Shown here: piece after piece, positions 49,113 through 57,533 of the stretch | Position numbering within the stretch: position 1 is the stretch's first letter | How the letters are laid out: each line of letters starts with the position of its first letter | Source of the DNA: Acidobacteriota bacterium | Lineage (GTDB): Bacteria; Acidobacteriota; Vicinamibacteria; Vicinamibacterales; Vicinamibacteraceae | Assembly (NCBI GenBank): GCA_020845575.1 | Contig: JADLFL010000076.1 | Coordinates: forward strand, 62,001 to 126,000 | DNA length: 64,000 bases | Direction of reading: 5' to 3' | Position numbers and translations under genes: made by a program | Notes under the pieces: model-generated | The model's input: the letters and a program-made list of their open reading frames with translations, nothing else | Databases searched by the model: none | Told to the model about the DNA's origin: nothing

Positions 49113-50341
49113 GGCAAGTGTCCTCGGATATCGTCCGAGGCGACCGACCGCTGGCTGGCGATGACGAGCCACGCGATCGGGTACACCACGGCGGAGATGA
49201 GAAAGACGGGCGCGAAGCCGAATCGATCGACGACCGGACCCGTGATGAGATTGGACAGCATGGCGGCCACGCCACCGGCCATGCCGGTCAGGCCGACTGC
49301 CGTCGCCACGGCCCCGGATTCCACCGTGTCGGTGATCAGCGTGATGAAGTTGGCGATCCAGATCCCGTGCGCGAGCATGAGCACCGACATCAACGCGATG
49401 GCCACGCCAGGACCGTTGGCCACGACGACAAACCAGGAGGCCGGCGTGAACAGCGCCGCCCCCAGCATCCACGCCAGACGCGCTCGTCGCGGCGACCAGC
49501 CGCGCTGGACGAGCAGGTCTGACAGGCGCCCGCCGACGATGGTCGACAGGCCGACGGCGAGGAACGGGATCCAGGTCAGTGCGCCGATCTGCGCGAGCGA
49601 CATGCCACGCTCGCGCGACAGGTACTGGGGAATCCAGAACATGTACAGGTAGAAGACCGGATCGAAGCAGAAGCGGGCCGCGACCAGCCTGGCCACGGCT
49701 GGTCGCGCGAGCAGATCACGGAACCGCACGCCGGAGCCTGCCGAAGGCGCGGCATGCACGGATGGCAGCCCGCGCGTGGCCAGCGTCCAGGCGACAAGCC
49801 ATGCCATACCGAGCACGGCAGTGACGGCGAACGCGCCGCGCCACCCGAGCGTCTCGGCCCACCACGCCGTCAGCGGAGGCGCGAGCACGGCGCCGAACGC
49901 GGAACCGCCGTTGGCCACGCCCACGGCCAGCGCACGCCGGTGTGCGGGCATCCATTCGATGGCGCCCTTGGTCGCGCCGGGGAAGCACGCGCCTTCGCCT
50001 ACGCCGAGCGCAAAGCGCGCGGCCCCGAGGCTCCACGCACCGGTCGCCAGCGCATGCGCGGCACTGGCCAGCGACCACACGCCGACGGCCAACCCCAGGC
50101 CGAGACGCGTGCCGAGCGCATCGAGCACGCGACCGCCCACGGCGAACATCACGGTGTAACTGGCGACAAACGCCGTCACGACGCGCGCGTACGTCGTGTT
50201 GCTCATCGTGAACTCGTCCACCAGCGTCGGTGCCAGCACGCTGAGCACCTGGCGATCCAGGAAGCTCAATGCCGTGGCACAGAACAGCAGGCCACAGAGG
50301 ACCCAGGCGCGCGTTGTCGAGGGGAGGGACGCCTCGCTCAT
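49109..50341 (-). CDS. major facilitator superfamily transporter (ACS-like)
   Basis: This 410-residue protein has 12 predicted helices. ALSFLDRQVLSVLAPTLVDEF in helix 1 (ALSFLDRQVLSVLAPTL), the GRVLDALGTRLGL loop between helices 2 and 3, and GVGEGACFPGATKGAIEWMP match the anion:cation symporter branch, whose members import sugar acids such as hexuronates or galactonate. Its ATG overlaps the stop of a 34-codon upstream ORF (ATGA at 50338-50341). It probably imports the product released in the periplasm. Confidence 0.9.
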   Translation of the reverse strand: MSEASLPSTTRAWVLCGLLFCATALSFLDRQVLSVLAPTLVDEFTMSNTTYARVVTAFVASYTVMFAVGGRVLDALGTRLGLGLAVGVWSLASAAHALATGAWSLGAARFALGVGEGACFPGATKGAIEWMPAHRRALAVGVANGGSAFGAVLAPPLTAWWAETLGWRGAFAVTAVLGMAWLVAWTLATRGLPSVHAAPSAGSGVRFRDLLARPAVARLVAARFCFDPVFYLYMFWIPQYLSRERGMSLAQIGALTWIPFLAVGLSTIVGGRLSDLLVQRGWSPRRARLAWMLGAALFTPASWFVVVANGPGVAIALMSVLMLAHGIWIANFITLITDTVESGAVATAVGLTGMAGGVAAMLSNLITGPVVDRFGFAPVFLISAVVYPIAWLVIASQRSVASDDIRGHLP

Positions 50342-50442
50342 GCGCGCGTACCCCGCGTCCCCGATTCGCGGCGCTCGGCCGACGCCAGCGGCGGACCGGC
50401 CAGGACCACCACCCCGGCCACCTTCATCGCGCGTGAACGCAT
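50338..50442 (-). CDS. 34-residue leader-like ORF, a truncated copy of the nitrilase signal peptide
   Basis: The peptide begins MRSRAMKVAGVVVLAGPPLA and ends SAERRESGTRGTRA. The first 22 residues match the signal peptide of the nitrilase at 52988 (MRSRVMTMAGVVLLAGLPLA), and upstream bases TGCGTCAC also correspond. It therefore looks like the front end of a second nitrilase-type gene whose body was deleted, leaving the promoter, operator and start to drive the MFS operon. The stop overlaps the MFS start, so its translation may be needed for the operon. Confidence 0.55.
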   Translation of the reverse strand: MRSRAMKVAGVVVLAGPPLASAERRESGTRGTRA

Positions 50443-50478
50443 TGCGTCACATTCCTCCAGTGACAATCACGGACACGC

Positions 50479-50493
50479 GTTCACGGGATGAAC
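50479..50493. promoter_or_regulatory. IclR-type operator candidate 1, GTTC-N7-GAAC
   Basis: CGTTC-ACGGGAT-GAACG lies 37 bp upstream of the leader ORF and the MFS/isomerase/receptor operon. Arms and spacing equal those of the sites at 53025 and 53143. Confidence 0.55.
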
Positions 50494-50529
50494 GCGTCCG
50501 CCCCACTCGCACGACGTGCGAACCTCTCG

Positions 50530-51891
50530 TCAGTAGTCCACGACGGCGGACACGACCAACTCGAGCGTCCGCCTCACTCCGGTCTCGACGTCAGGAGGCG
50601 GATCGTGAAACTGATCGTGGGGATGCAACCGCCACGTGGCGCGGCTTCCGTCATACGGCACGTTCTGCGGCAGACCCCGTGCAGTCCATTGGTACTGCGC
50701 GTCCACGCCGCCGATCTTCCAGACCACCAGGTCGAGCGAGGGAACGACGTAGAGCCCGTAGCCATTGGTTCCGGACTTGAAGTACGCATCACGCGGGGCG
50801 CCAGCCAGGTGCCCGTCCTGGTTCGACGTGAACTGGAAGCTGTACATCGTGTGCGGGTTGTAGGGTGACGGCCTGGACGCGTGCTCGATGAAGCTTGCCG
50901 GCACGAGCTGCTGATTGCCCCAGCGTCCCTTGTGGAGCAGCATGTATCCGTAGCGAAGCATGTCCGTTGCCCGCACCGCGACACCGCCACCTCCCGGTGT
51001 GTTGGTCTGGGGCGTGCCATCGGCGGATGGCGGCCAGCCCCAGGGGCCCCATTGCATCGGCGTGGCCAGCTTCTCCCGAAGATAGTCCTCCATCAGTTGC
51101 CCGGTCACGCCGTGCACGAGGATGGACAGGACGTGGGTTGCCGAGGTGGAGTACACGTACCCGCCACCAGGCGCTGTCCACATCGGCGCACGCAGAGCAC
51201 GGAGATCCCGGCCGAGCGACGGATCTGCGGCCGGCCCGGGTGCCAACGGGACCGCCTCTGAATCGACGTACCCGAAGCGGGGAACCGTGGGCGGTGCGCC
51301 GCCGCTGGCGTACTCGGACATGCCCGAACTCATCGCCAGCAACTGCCCCAGCGTGATATCGGCTTTTCTCGGGTCACTGAGCGGAAAGGCGTCTGGCAGG
51401 TACGTCCGCGTGAACACCTTGGTGTCCAGCCCATCGGGTAACCGATCGCGGTGATCTCGCAACATGATGCCGCACGCGATGGCGGTGAACGTCTTCCCGA
51501 TGGATGCCGTGGACGGTGTGACATCACGAGACGCTCGGCCGAAGTATCGTTCGTAGACGAGCCACCCGCGCCTGATGACCAGCAATCCACCGTGTTGACT
51601 CGTCCGCTTCGCGTACTCGAACGCCCCATCGAGCCTGTTGACGTCGATGCCGGCGACCTGTCGCACCTGACCGGGATCTGCCAGCGTTCGCCACCCGCCC
51701 GCGCTGTCGGGTGGCGGGTAATAGACCTGAGCCGATACCGGTGCCTGGTCCTCGGAATCGGACACCGTACCGTCGATGCGTCCCGTGATGCCCTGGCCCG
51801 GTGACGGCTGGACGGCAAGGCACGAGAGAAGGCCGACGACGACTACCGATCGAATGATCTGTTGGCTGCGCGACAACGCGTCGTGAAACAT
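50530..51891 (-). CDS. serine hydrolase (class C beta-lactamase-like), exported
   Basis: This 453-residue protein has a signal peptide (about 8-33) and a penicillin-binding/beta-lactamase fold. TASIGKTFTAIACGI contains the SxxK nucleophile (Ser and Lys of SIGK), YSTSATHVLS is the YxN-like second motif, and FKSGTNGYGLYV is near the third. Relatives hydrolyse esters, D-peptides or amides in the periplasm. AGGAG is 5 bases before the second of two adjacent ATG codons; I chose 51891. It follows the nitrilase gene and shares its probable operator. Confidence 0.87.
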   Translation of the reverse strand: MFHDALSRSQQIIRSVVVVGLLSCLAVQPSPGQGITGRIDGTVSDSEDQAPVSAQVYYPPPDSAGGWRTLADPGQVRQVAGIDVNRLDGAFEYAKRTSQHGGLLVIRRGWLVYERYFGRASRDVTPSTASIGKTFTAIACGIMLRDHRDRLPDGLDTKVFTRTYLPDAFPLSDPRKADITLGQLLAMSSGMSEYASGGAPPTVPRFGYVDSEAVPLAPGPAADPSLGRDLRALRAPMWTAPGGGYVYSTSATHVLSILVHGVTGQLMEDYLREKLATPMQWGPWGWPPSADGTPQTNTPGGGGVAVRATDMLRYGYMLLHKGRWGNQQLVPASFIEHASRPSPYNPHTMYSFQFTSNQDGHLAGAPRDAYFKSGTNGYGLYVVPSLDLVVWKIGGVDAQYQWTARGLPQNVPYDGSRATWRLHPHDQFHDPPPDVETGVRRTLELVVSAVVDY

Positions 51892-51917
51892 CATCACTCC
51901 TCGAACAATCACACCGG

Positions 51918-52988
51918 TCACGGGACTGGCAGCGGACGGGTCGGTGCAGGCGTCCCGACGCGTGCCCGCAGCACGCGATCCGATTCGACGTGGGCATCCA
52001 TCTCGCGCAACTGCTGCGTCTTCAACATCACGCCGATCGGCATGGCCGGGTCGTTGGACCAGAAGACGCCGGTGTCCTCGCGCACGCTGTACTGGTACCC
52101 GACCTTGTCGCCATAGATCCGCGTCAGCAGGCGGCCGTTGTCGAGCCGGTCCTGCCAATGCAGCACCGCATACGCCAGATCGATCTCCTGCACGAGCACG
52201 GGGTCCGCCGTCGTCTGCGCCGCCACCTGCCCGGCGGGATTGAAGATGGTCGCGTTGTCGCGCGGCGTCGCGGTCACCACCCAGTAGCGATATCGCTCGG
52301 CGAATCCCGCGGGGCGGATCGTCTGCGGACTGGCGCTCGGGATGACGACGATCTCTGCCCCACCCGCTGCCACCGCTGCGAACCCGTCGTCATAACTCAT
52401 GTCCCAGCAGATCTGGACGGCAACCTTGCCGAAGTCCGCCGTGAACACCGGAAAGGTCCGGCCGGGCGTGATGCCGTTCTCGAGCTGGTCGCTCCCCAGT
52501 CGGCCGACCGGATGTACCTTGTCGTACACGCCGACGAGCGCGCCCGCGCGATCGAGGACGGCGGCGCTGTTGGTGTAGTGGCCGTCGACCGCGCGAATCA
52601 GCGGCACGACGAGATACGTCCGGTGCGCGCGCGCCATCGCGGCCATCCGGGTCAGCACCACGCCCTCGAGGGCGACGGCCTTGTCGGCCGCCGTCGCGTC
52701 GCGGCCCCGCTTGTCGGTCTGAATCGCGTGTTCGGGCAGCACGACGAGGTCGAGCCTGCCACCGTGGCCGTGCCGGGCCCGATCCGCGGCAGCGGCGATG
52801 ACCTCTTCGGCCTGCGACAGCCGGGCGTCCAACACCCCGGTGAAGTGCTTCATCACCGTGGCCACCACGACCTTCCGCGGCGCGTCAGCGCTCCGGGGCG
52901 GCGTCGCCGGCCCGCGATGCTGGGCCGACGCCAGCGGCAGACCAGCGAGCAGTACCACCCCCGCCATCGTCATCACCCGTGAACGCAT
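51918..52988 (-). CDS. exported carbon-nitrogen hydrolase (nitrilase superfamily)
   Basis: This 356-residue protein has a signal peptide (MRSRVMTMAGVVLLAGLPLA, cleaved near ASAQ) and a complete Glu-Lys-Cys triad: LPEHAIQ (Glu), GVYDKVHPVG (Lys) and VAVQICWDMSYDD (Cys). It should cleave an amide or nitrile C-N bond, and export is unusual for the superfamily. It heads a two-gene unit with the serine hydrolase. An operator candidate lies 37 bp upstream of its start. The truncated twin at 50338-50442 shares its N-terminus. Confidence 0.9.
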   Translation of the reverse strand: MRSRVMTMAGVVLLAGLPLASAQHRGPATPPRSADAPRKVVVATVMKHFTGVLDARLSQAEEVIAAAADRARHGHGGRLDLVVLPEHAIQTDKRGRDATAADKAVALEGVVLTRMAAMARAHRTYLVVPLIRAVDGHYTNSAAVLDRAGALVGVYDKVHPVGRLGSDQLENGITPGRTFPVFTADFGKVAVQICWDMSYDDGFAAVAAGGAEIVVIPSASPQTIRPAGFAERYRYWVVTATPRDNATIFNPAGQVAAQTTADPVLVQEIDLAYAVLHWQDRLDNGRLLTRIYGDKVGYQYSVREDTGVFWSNDPAMPIGVMLKTQQLREMDAHVESDRVLRARVGTPAPTRPLPVP

Positions 52989-53024
52989 CGCGTCACTCCC
53001 TCAGAGCCGACGGATCTTCACCTC

Positions 53025-53039
53025 GTTCACTTGGTGAAC
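53025..53039. promoter_or_regulatory. IclR-type operator candidate 2, GTTC-N7-GAAC
   Basis: CGTTCAC-TTG-GTGAACG is a perfect 7-bp palindrome 37 bp before the nitrilase start, the same distance as candidate 1 from the leader ORF. Confidence 0.6.
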
Positions 53040-53142
53040 GCGGTGAGATGAGCGCGTGACCCCATGAACCTCTTGATGTTGCGAACCTTGAATCTGCTGT
53101 GGAATACTCCGCGCCTGTTGAGTGACTGTCAATGGCCCATGT

Positions 53143-53157
53143 GTTCGCAAGATGAAC
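53143..53157. promoter_or_regulatory. IclR-type operator candidate 3, GTTC-N7-GAAC
   Basis: GTGTTC-GCAAGAT-GAACAC overlaps the ATG (53152) of the IclR fragment and precedes the sorbosone-type dehydrogenase. The GTTC/GAAC arms keep the 7-base spacing of the other two sites. Confidence 0.5.
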
Positions 53158-53350
53158 ACCGTGCCGTCCACTGACATGACCACGGCTGCGCGTAACGGTC
53201 CGGTGTTGAACACGCTCGCGAGGGGTCCGGCCGTGCTTCGTAGTTTCGAAGCGTTCGGCCGGCCGGCGACGAGGACTGAGGTCGCCGCCGCCGTGGCGAT
53301 GAATCGGATGACGTCGTGCTGCCGCGCGACAACTGGCGAGCCTGCTACCC
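53152..53350 (+). pseudogene. IclR family regulator, N-terminal remnant fused in frame to the next gene
   Basis: From the ATG at 53152 the frame reads VLNTLARGPAVLRSFEAFGR then PATRTEVAAAVAMNR, which matches the start of the IclR winged helix (LARGLAVLRSF-type). After about 50 residues homology ends and the frame runs without a stop into the dehydrogenase at 53353. The effector domain is missing. It may be a dead 5' end of iclR, or be translated as a short N-terminal extension. Confidence 0.6.
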
Positions 53351-53352
53351 CC

Positions 53353-55113
53353 ATGCGAAACCTCGAGCTGACGCGTTCACGCCTCTCCATCTGTGCCGGG
53401 CTGGTCATGATGCTGCTGGCCGGCGGCTGCCGTCGCCAGCCGGCCCTGCCACCGGGCAGTCCCGACAACGGCGGACTCGCCCTGCCGGACGGCTTCGAGG
53501 CCGTCGTCGTGCACGAGGGCGTGGGTCGCGCGCGACACCTCGCCGTGAGCGATGCGGGCGACATCTACGTGAAACTGCGCGTGCCACAGCCCAAGGGCCT
53601 GGTGGCGCTGCGTGACGCCGACGGCGACGGACGCGCCGAGCAGATGGAGGTGTTCGGTGCCTACGAGGACGTCGGGGACTACGGCACCGCGATGCGCATC
53701 CATGAGGGCCATCTGTACTTCACCACGGCCTCCGAGGTGTTCCGGCAACGCCTCACGCCGGGGCAACTCGTCCCCGACAGCCCGGTCGAACTGGTCCTGA
53801 AGCACGACACGACACGCGTCAAGCCGTACGAGCACGTCGCGATGCCGGTGGCCTTCGACAACGCCGGACATCTGTACGTGCCCTTTGGCGCGCCCGGCGA
53901 TGTCTGCCAGGAGTTCAATCGCCGGCCTGGCGCGCCCGGTCTCGATCCATGTCCCGAACTCGAATGGCATGGCGGCATCTGGCAGTTCGACGCGCACAAG
54001 ATCGGGCAGACCGAGCGTGATGGCCGCCGGTATGCAACGGGCGTTCGCAGCGCCGTCGCCATGGCGTGGAACGACGCGGTCGGCGCGTTATATGCCGTGC
54101 AGCACGGCCGCGGCCTGCTCTACCAATCCTGGCCGGACCGCTACTCCCGCTGGGCCAGCGCGCTGCTGCCGGCCGAGGAGTTCTTCAAGGTCACCGAGGG
54201 CTTCGACGGCGGGTGGCCGTACTACTACTACGACCAGGTGCAGGGCCGGAAGCTGCTCAATCCAGAGTACGGCGGCGATGGCCACGCGGAGGGCAACGGT
54301 CGTTCGTTGACCCCGCCGATTCTCGCCTTTCCCGGACACTTCGCACCCAACGATCTGGTGTTCTACACCGGCGATCAGTTTCCGGAGCGCTACCGGCAGG
54401 GCGCCTTCATCGCGTTCCATGGATCGACCAATCGCACGCCATACTCCCAGGCCGGCTACTTCGTGGCCTTCGTGCCGTTTGCCGATGGCATGCCGTCCGG
54501 TCCCTGGGAAGTCTTCGCCGACGGGTTCTCCGGCGTGACGCCCATCCCGAACACGAGCGACGCGGTGATGCGCCCGGTGGGACTGGCGCAGGGGCCTGAC
54601 GGCTCTCTCTATGTCAGCGACAGCGTCAAGGGCCGCATCTGGCGCGTGATGTTCACCGGCGATCGGACGTCGTTCGGGCCCGCGCACCTGGCGCGCATGG
54701 CCACGCACATGGACCTGCCCCACGTGAGGACACCCGACGAAACAGCCGACGTGTTGGGACGTGAGCAACTCGACGCAGGCGGCAAGCTCTACGCCACCTA
54801 CTGCAGCAGTTGCCACCAGCCGAATGGCAAGGGGGATGGCGCACGATACCCGCCGCTGGCGCACACGAGCCGGGTGCGCGGCGACAAGGGCGCACTCATC
54901 GACGTCGTGCTCCACGGCTTGCAGGGGCCGACCACGGTGGCCGGCGTCGCGTACAACGGTGTCATGCCGCCCCATGCGTTCCTGAGTGACGACGACGTCG
55001 CGCACCTCCTCACCTACATCAGGCGAAGCTTCGGGAACCTGGCACGCCCCGTCGAAGCCGCCGACGTCGCGGAGGTACGTGCCAGATCGGGCGCGCAGCG
55101 TCCTGCCAGGTAG
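53353..55113 (+). CDS. sorbosone-dehydrogenase-like (PQQ-type) lipoprotein fused to cytochrome c
   Basis: About 586 residues. The signal peptide ends in a lipobox (LLAGGC), so it is membrane-anchored in the periplasm. A six-bladed propeller of the PQQ-dependent sugar/sorbosone dehydrogenase type follows (LPDGFEAVVVHEGVGRARHL, VAMAWNDAVGALYAVQHGRG, GFDGGWPYYYYDQV). The last 110 residues are a cytochrome c domain with YCSSCHQPNGKGDG and a Met in GVMPPHAF. It would oxidise a sugar or aldehyde and pass electrons to the respiratory chain. The ATG at 53353 gives a proper signal peptide; an IclR fragment lies in frame upstream. Confidence 0.88.
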   Translation: MRNLELTRSRLSICAGLVMMLLAGGCRRQPALPPGSPDNGGLALPDGFEAVVVHEGVGRARHLAVSDAGDIYVKLRVPQPKGLVALRDADGDGRAEQMEVFGAYEDVGDYGTAMRIHEGHLYFTTASEVFRQRLTPGQLVPDSPVELVLKHDTTRVKPYEHVAMPVAFDNAGHLYVPFGAPGDVCQEFNRRPGAPGLDPCPELEWHGGIWQFDAHKIGQTERDGRRYATGVRSAVAMAWNDAVGALYAVQHGRGLLYQSWPDRYSRWASALLPAEEFFKVTEGFDGGWPYYYYDQVQGRKLLNPEYGGDGHAEGNGRSLTPPILAFPGHFAPNDLVFYTGDQFPERYRQGAFIAFHGSTNRTPYSQAGYFVAFVPFADGMPSGPWEVFADGFSGVTPIPNTSDAVMRPVGLAQGPDGSLYVSDSVKGRIWRVMFTGDRTSFGPAHLARMATHMDLPHVRTPDETADVLGREQLDAGGKLYATYCSSCHQPNGKGDGARYPPLAHTSRVRGDKGALIDVVLHGLQGPTTVAGVAYNGVMPPHAFLSDDDVAHLLTYIRRSFGNLARPVEAADVAEVRARSGAQRPAR

Positions 55114-55239
55114 AGGCGCGCCTCACACCTCCAGCACGCTGTCCGGGTCGGCTGTGGCCGACCCGCGCGATCGTCTGCCGCTTCCATCTGCCTGGTCGTG
55201 ACGCCCGATCGTCGACGGTGATGGCCCGGAGCGCCGCCG

Positions 55240-55923
55240 TCAGTGGCTCGTGCGAGGTCGGCGACGCCGCGAACGTGCCGTCGCAACAGACGTCGCGTCG
55301 ATCGTCTGCAACCAGCGTGCGAGCTCTTCCCGTACGTCCGTCGCGCGTGCTCCCTGGATCACCAGATACCGACCGTCTCGTTCCACTCCGCCGCGGGTGC
55401 TGAAGGCTTCCAGGACCGTGCAGCCGGCACAGAGGTCGCGGACCGTCTGCAGGCTGCGTCCGACGCCGTATCCCGCGTGCGTGTTGAACGGGACGACCGT
55501 CTTCCCCCGCAGATCGTGCGTGCGGAGAAAACTCTTCATCGGTGGCGGCAACTGCATCCCCCATGTCGGGAACCCGAGAAACACCACGTCGTACTGCTCG
55601 ATGCGCTCGACGCTCGCCTTCAGGGGTGGCAGATGGCCGGTGTCGTTCTCACGCGTCACCTGTTGCACCGTGGCCTCGTAGTCGCTCGGATACGGCGTTG
55701 CCGGCTCCACCGCCGCGATCGTGCCGCCGACGCGTTGGTGGATGAGTTCGGCCACCGCCTTCGTGTTGTTGGTCCTGGACAGATACACGACCAGCACGTT
55801 CCGGCCGGCGAAGAGCGGGCGGGCATCGGCGGGTGACTCCTGCGCGCCCGAGGGGTCGGGGAGCCCACACAGCGCCGTCGCGATGAGCAACGATCCGACA
55901 GTGAATCGCACGGCGGCTCTCAC
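55240..55923 (-). CDS. exported flavodoxin-like protein
   Basis: This 227-residue protein has a signal peptide (about 5-28, ending SGAQ) and a flavodoxin fold: VLVVYLSRTNNTKAVAELI is the FMN phosphate-binding loop, FLGFPTWGMQLPPPMKSFL the second FMN loop, and VVPFNTHAGYGVGRSL the third. Such secreted flavodoxins occur beside cupin and AKR genes. The GTG start overlaps the stop of the truncated cupin gene (GTGA at 55920-55923), so translation depends on that remnant being read. The basic tail RSRRRRPRTSH is odd. Between 55114 and 55239 I see nothing. Confidence 0.83.
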   Translation of the reverse strand: MRAAVRFTVGSLLIATALCGLPDPSGAQESPADARPLFAGRNVLVVYLSRTNNTKAVAELIHQRVGGTIAAVEPATPYPSDYEATVQQVTRENDTGHLPPLKASVERIEQYDVVFLGFPTWGMQLPPPMKSFLRTHDLRGKTVVPFNTHAGYGVGRSLQTVRDLCAGCTVLEAFSTRGGVERDGRYLVIQGARATDVREELARWLQTIDATSVATARSRRRRPRTSH

Positions 55924-56276
55924 GTGTCCTGGCGCCGCCGGCCGGGGCCGGATCCGCCGGCTCCGTCGAGCGACGTGCGAGGCCGGGCCCATCGCTGGAC
56001 CCTGGCGACGCCGGCGGTGACGATGAGCACCTGACCACGCGGATGGGTGTGCCACGCGGTCCGGGCCCCTGGTTCGAAGGTGACGTTGCCCCCGCTGGCG
56101 TGTGACGGATCGACGGCCGTGAACAGCATCTCGACGCGCACGGACCCCGTGAACGTGTCCGCCGATCCGGCCTCGACGCGACGGGAACCGCCCCGTGTGA
56201 TGTCCAACATCTGTGCCTCCATCGACGCCGACGCCAGCAGCGTCGCCGCCATGACGATGAGTGCCTGGCGTTTCAT
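55920..56276 (-). pseudogene. truncated exported cupin (second half and any CMD part deleted)
   Basis: The first 90 residues (LLASASMEAQMLDITRGGSR, EMLFTAVDPSHASGG, WHTHPRGQVLIVTAGVARVQ) match the cupin half of the fusion at 37985 almost word for word. Right after the first metal histidines the sequence changes to WARPRTSLDGAGGSGPG and stops, so the last ligand strand KHWHGA is missing. The 118-codon frame is open and its stop overlaps the flavodoxin start, so it may still serve translation coupling. Confidence 0.65.
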
Positions 56277-56386
56277 GTGCGCTCCGGTGATGGCTTCAGT
56301 CTGCCGTGTTGGCGTGTGCACGTCATGACGTCCAGCGTAGCCGTCCGGCCTCCCTCTGGGTAGACCGTCACGTCCGCATGGGGATG

Positions 56387-56399
56387 TGAGCCGCGTTCA
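56387..56399. promoter_or_regulatory. degenerate LysR-type operator
   Basis: TGAGCCGCGTTCA keeps the outer bases of TGAAT-N3-ATTCA, and its left flank (TAGACCGTCA...GGGGATGTGA) equals that of the 39625 site. No LysR gene remains here. Confidence 0.4.
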
Positions 56400-56415
56400 G
56401 CAATGCACCTGATGA

Positions 56416-57522
56416 TCAATGTCCTTTCAGCCGGAGCAGATCGAGTTCGTTCGCGGTGCCGAGCCGGGCGGCAACCATGTAGGTGCCGACGCCGCGCGAC
56501 ACGAAGATCCGGAGACTACCCTCTTCGTAGAGGCCTGCGTTGTAGCGATAGATCCACGCGGCCAGCAGCGTGCCCGGGAACACCTGTCCTCCATGAGTGT
56601 GTCCCGAGAGCAACAGGTCGACGCCGGCGGCGGCCAGATACGGAATCCCGATCGGGCTGTGGTGGAGCGCGACGGTCGGGAGGCTGTCGTCCACGGGAAA
56701 CGTGGCCATCACCGACTTGATGGTCCGCTCGTCATCGGACGGATGCAGGTCGGCGCTGTGCTCGTCTGCGTTCATGTAGTTCAGGCCCACGATGCGGAGT
56801 CCGTGAATCATGACCGCCTCGTTGCGCAGCACGCGCACGCCCTGCCGCGCGATGGCGTCGAGCGCACGTGGCGAGCCGACGTACTTCTCGTGATTGCCCT
56901 CGACCAGGTACGCAGGCGCCGCGAGCGCGGCAAGCGGATCAAGCACGCCCGGCGCCAGCGCCGCCTTCGAGTCGACGAGGTCGCCGGTGATGACGACGAC
57001 GTCCGGATGGTGCGCGTTGATGGTCTCGACCACGCGCACGAGGTACTCGCGGCCACGATGATGGCCCAGGTGGACGTCCGACACGTGCATCACGACCACG
57101 TCATGAGCCAGCCCGCGAACGGGGATTACGGTCTCGCGTACCGCGAACCGGCTGGCGCCACCGACGCCTGCCACTGTCGCGATTGCCGGCAGCAGCACGA
57201 TCGCCGACCGCACCACACGGGGCGGCAGCGAACGAACGGCAGTGACCAGGTGCACAGCCAGCAGCGTCAGCAGCAGGTAGATGTACGTCAGGAACACAAG
57301 GCCGCCCGCGACGTACGCGATCCCGACCGCGCGGGCCGCCGGCACCGCACCACCAAAGGTGGCCACCATCGCACCGACCAACACGACGGTGACCGCCAGG
57401 CGGGCACGCCATCGCGCGCGCCACCCGAAAGCACGACGCAGACGACCGGCGACGTACCACGCCGACGCGAATGGCAGCCCCAGGAACAGCAGCGGAAAGG
57501 CCAGCAGGAACAGCGAACGCAT
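56416..57522 (-). CDS. membrane-anchored metallophosphoesterase (YkuE-like)
   Basis: This 368-residue protein has four N-terminal helices (about 1-115) and a calcineurin-like phosphoesterase domain. The metal motifs are complete: VSDVHLGHHRG, ITGDLVDSKA, VEGNHEKYV, LHHSPIG and LLSGHTHGGQVFPG. YkuE-like enzymes hydrolyse phosphate esters at the membrane, for example on lipid headgroups. It lies 11 bp after the SMP-30-like gene and is probably the last gene of that operon. Confidence 0.92.
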   Translation of the reverse strand: MRSLFLLAFPLLFLGLPFASAWYVAGRLRRAFGWRARWRARLAVTVVLVGAMVATFGGAVPAARAVGIAYVAGGLVFLTYIYLLLTLLAVHLVTAVRSLPPRVVRSAIVLLPAIATVAGVGGASRFAVRETVIPVRGLAHDVVVMHVSDVHLGHHRGREYLVRVVETINAHHPDVVVITGDLVDSKAALAPGVLDPLAALAAPAYLVEGNHEKYVGSPRALDAIARQGVRVLRNEAVMIHGLRIVGLNYMNADEHSADLHPSDDERTIKSVMATFPVDDSLPTVALHHSPIGIPYLAAAGVDLLLSGHTHGGQVFPGTLLAAWIYRYNAGLYEEGSLRIFVSRGVGTYMVAARLGTANELDLLRLKGH

Positions 57523-57533
57523 CGCGTGGCCGG

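Noticed and set aside
47646-49472. N-terminal extension of the isomerase-like protein into the MFS gene
   Set aside because: The extra part is arginine-rich shadow; the GTG at 49112 overlapping the MFS stop fits the coupling seen throughout.
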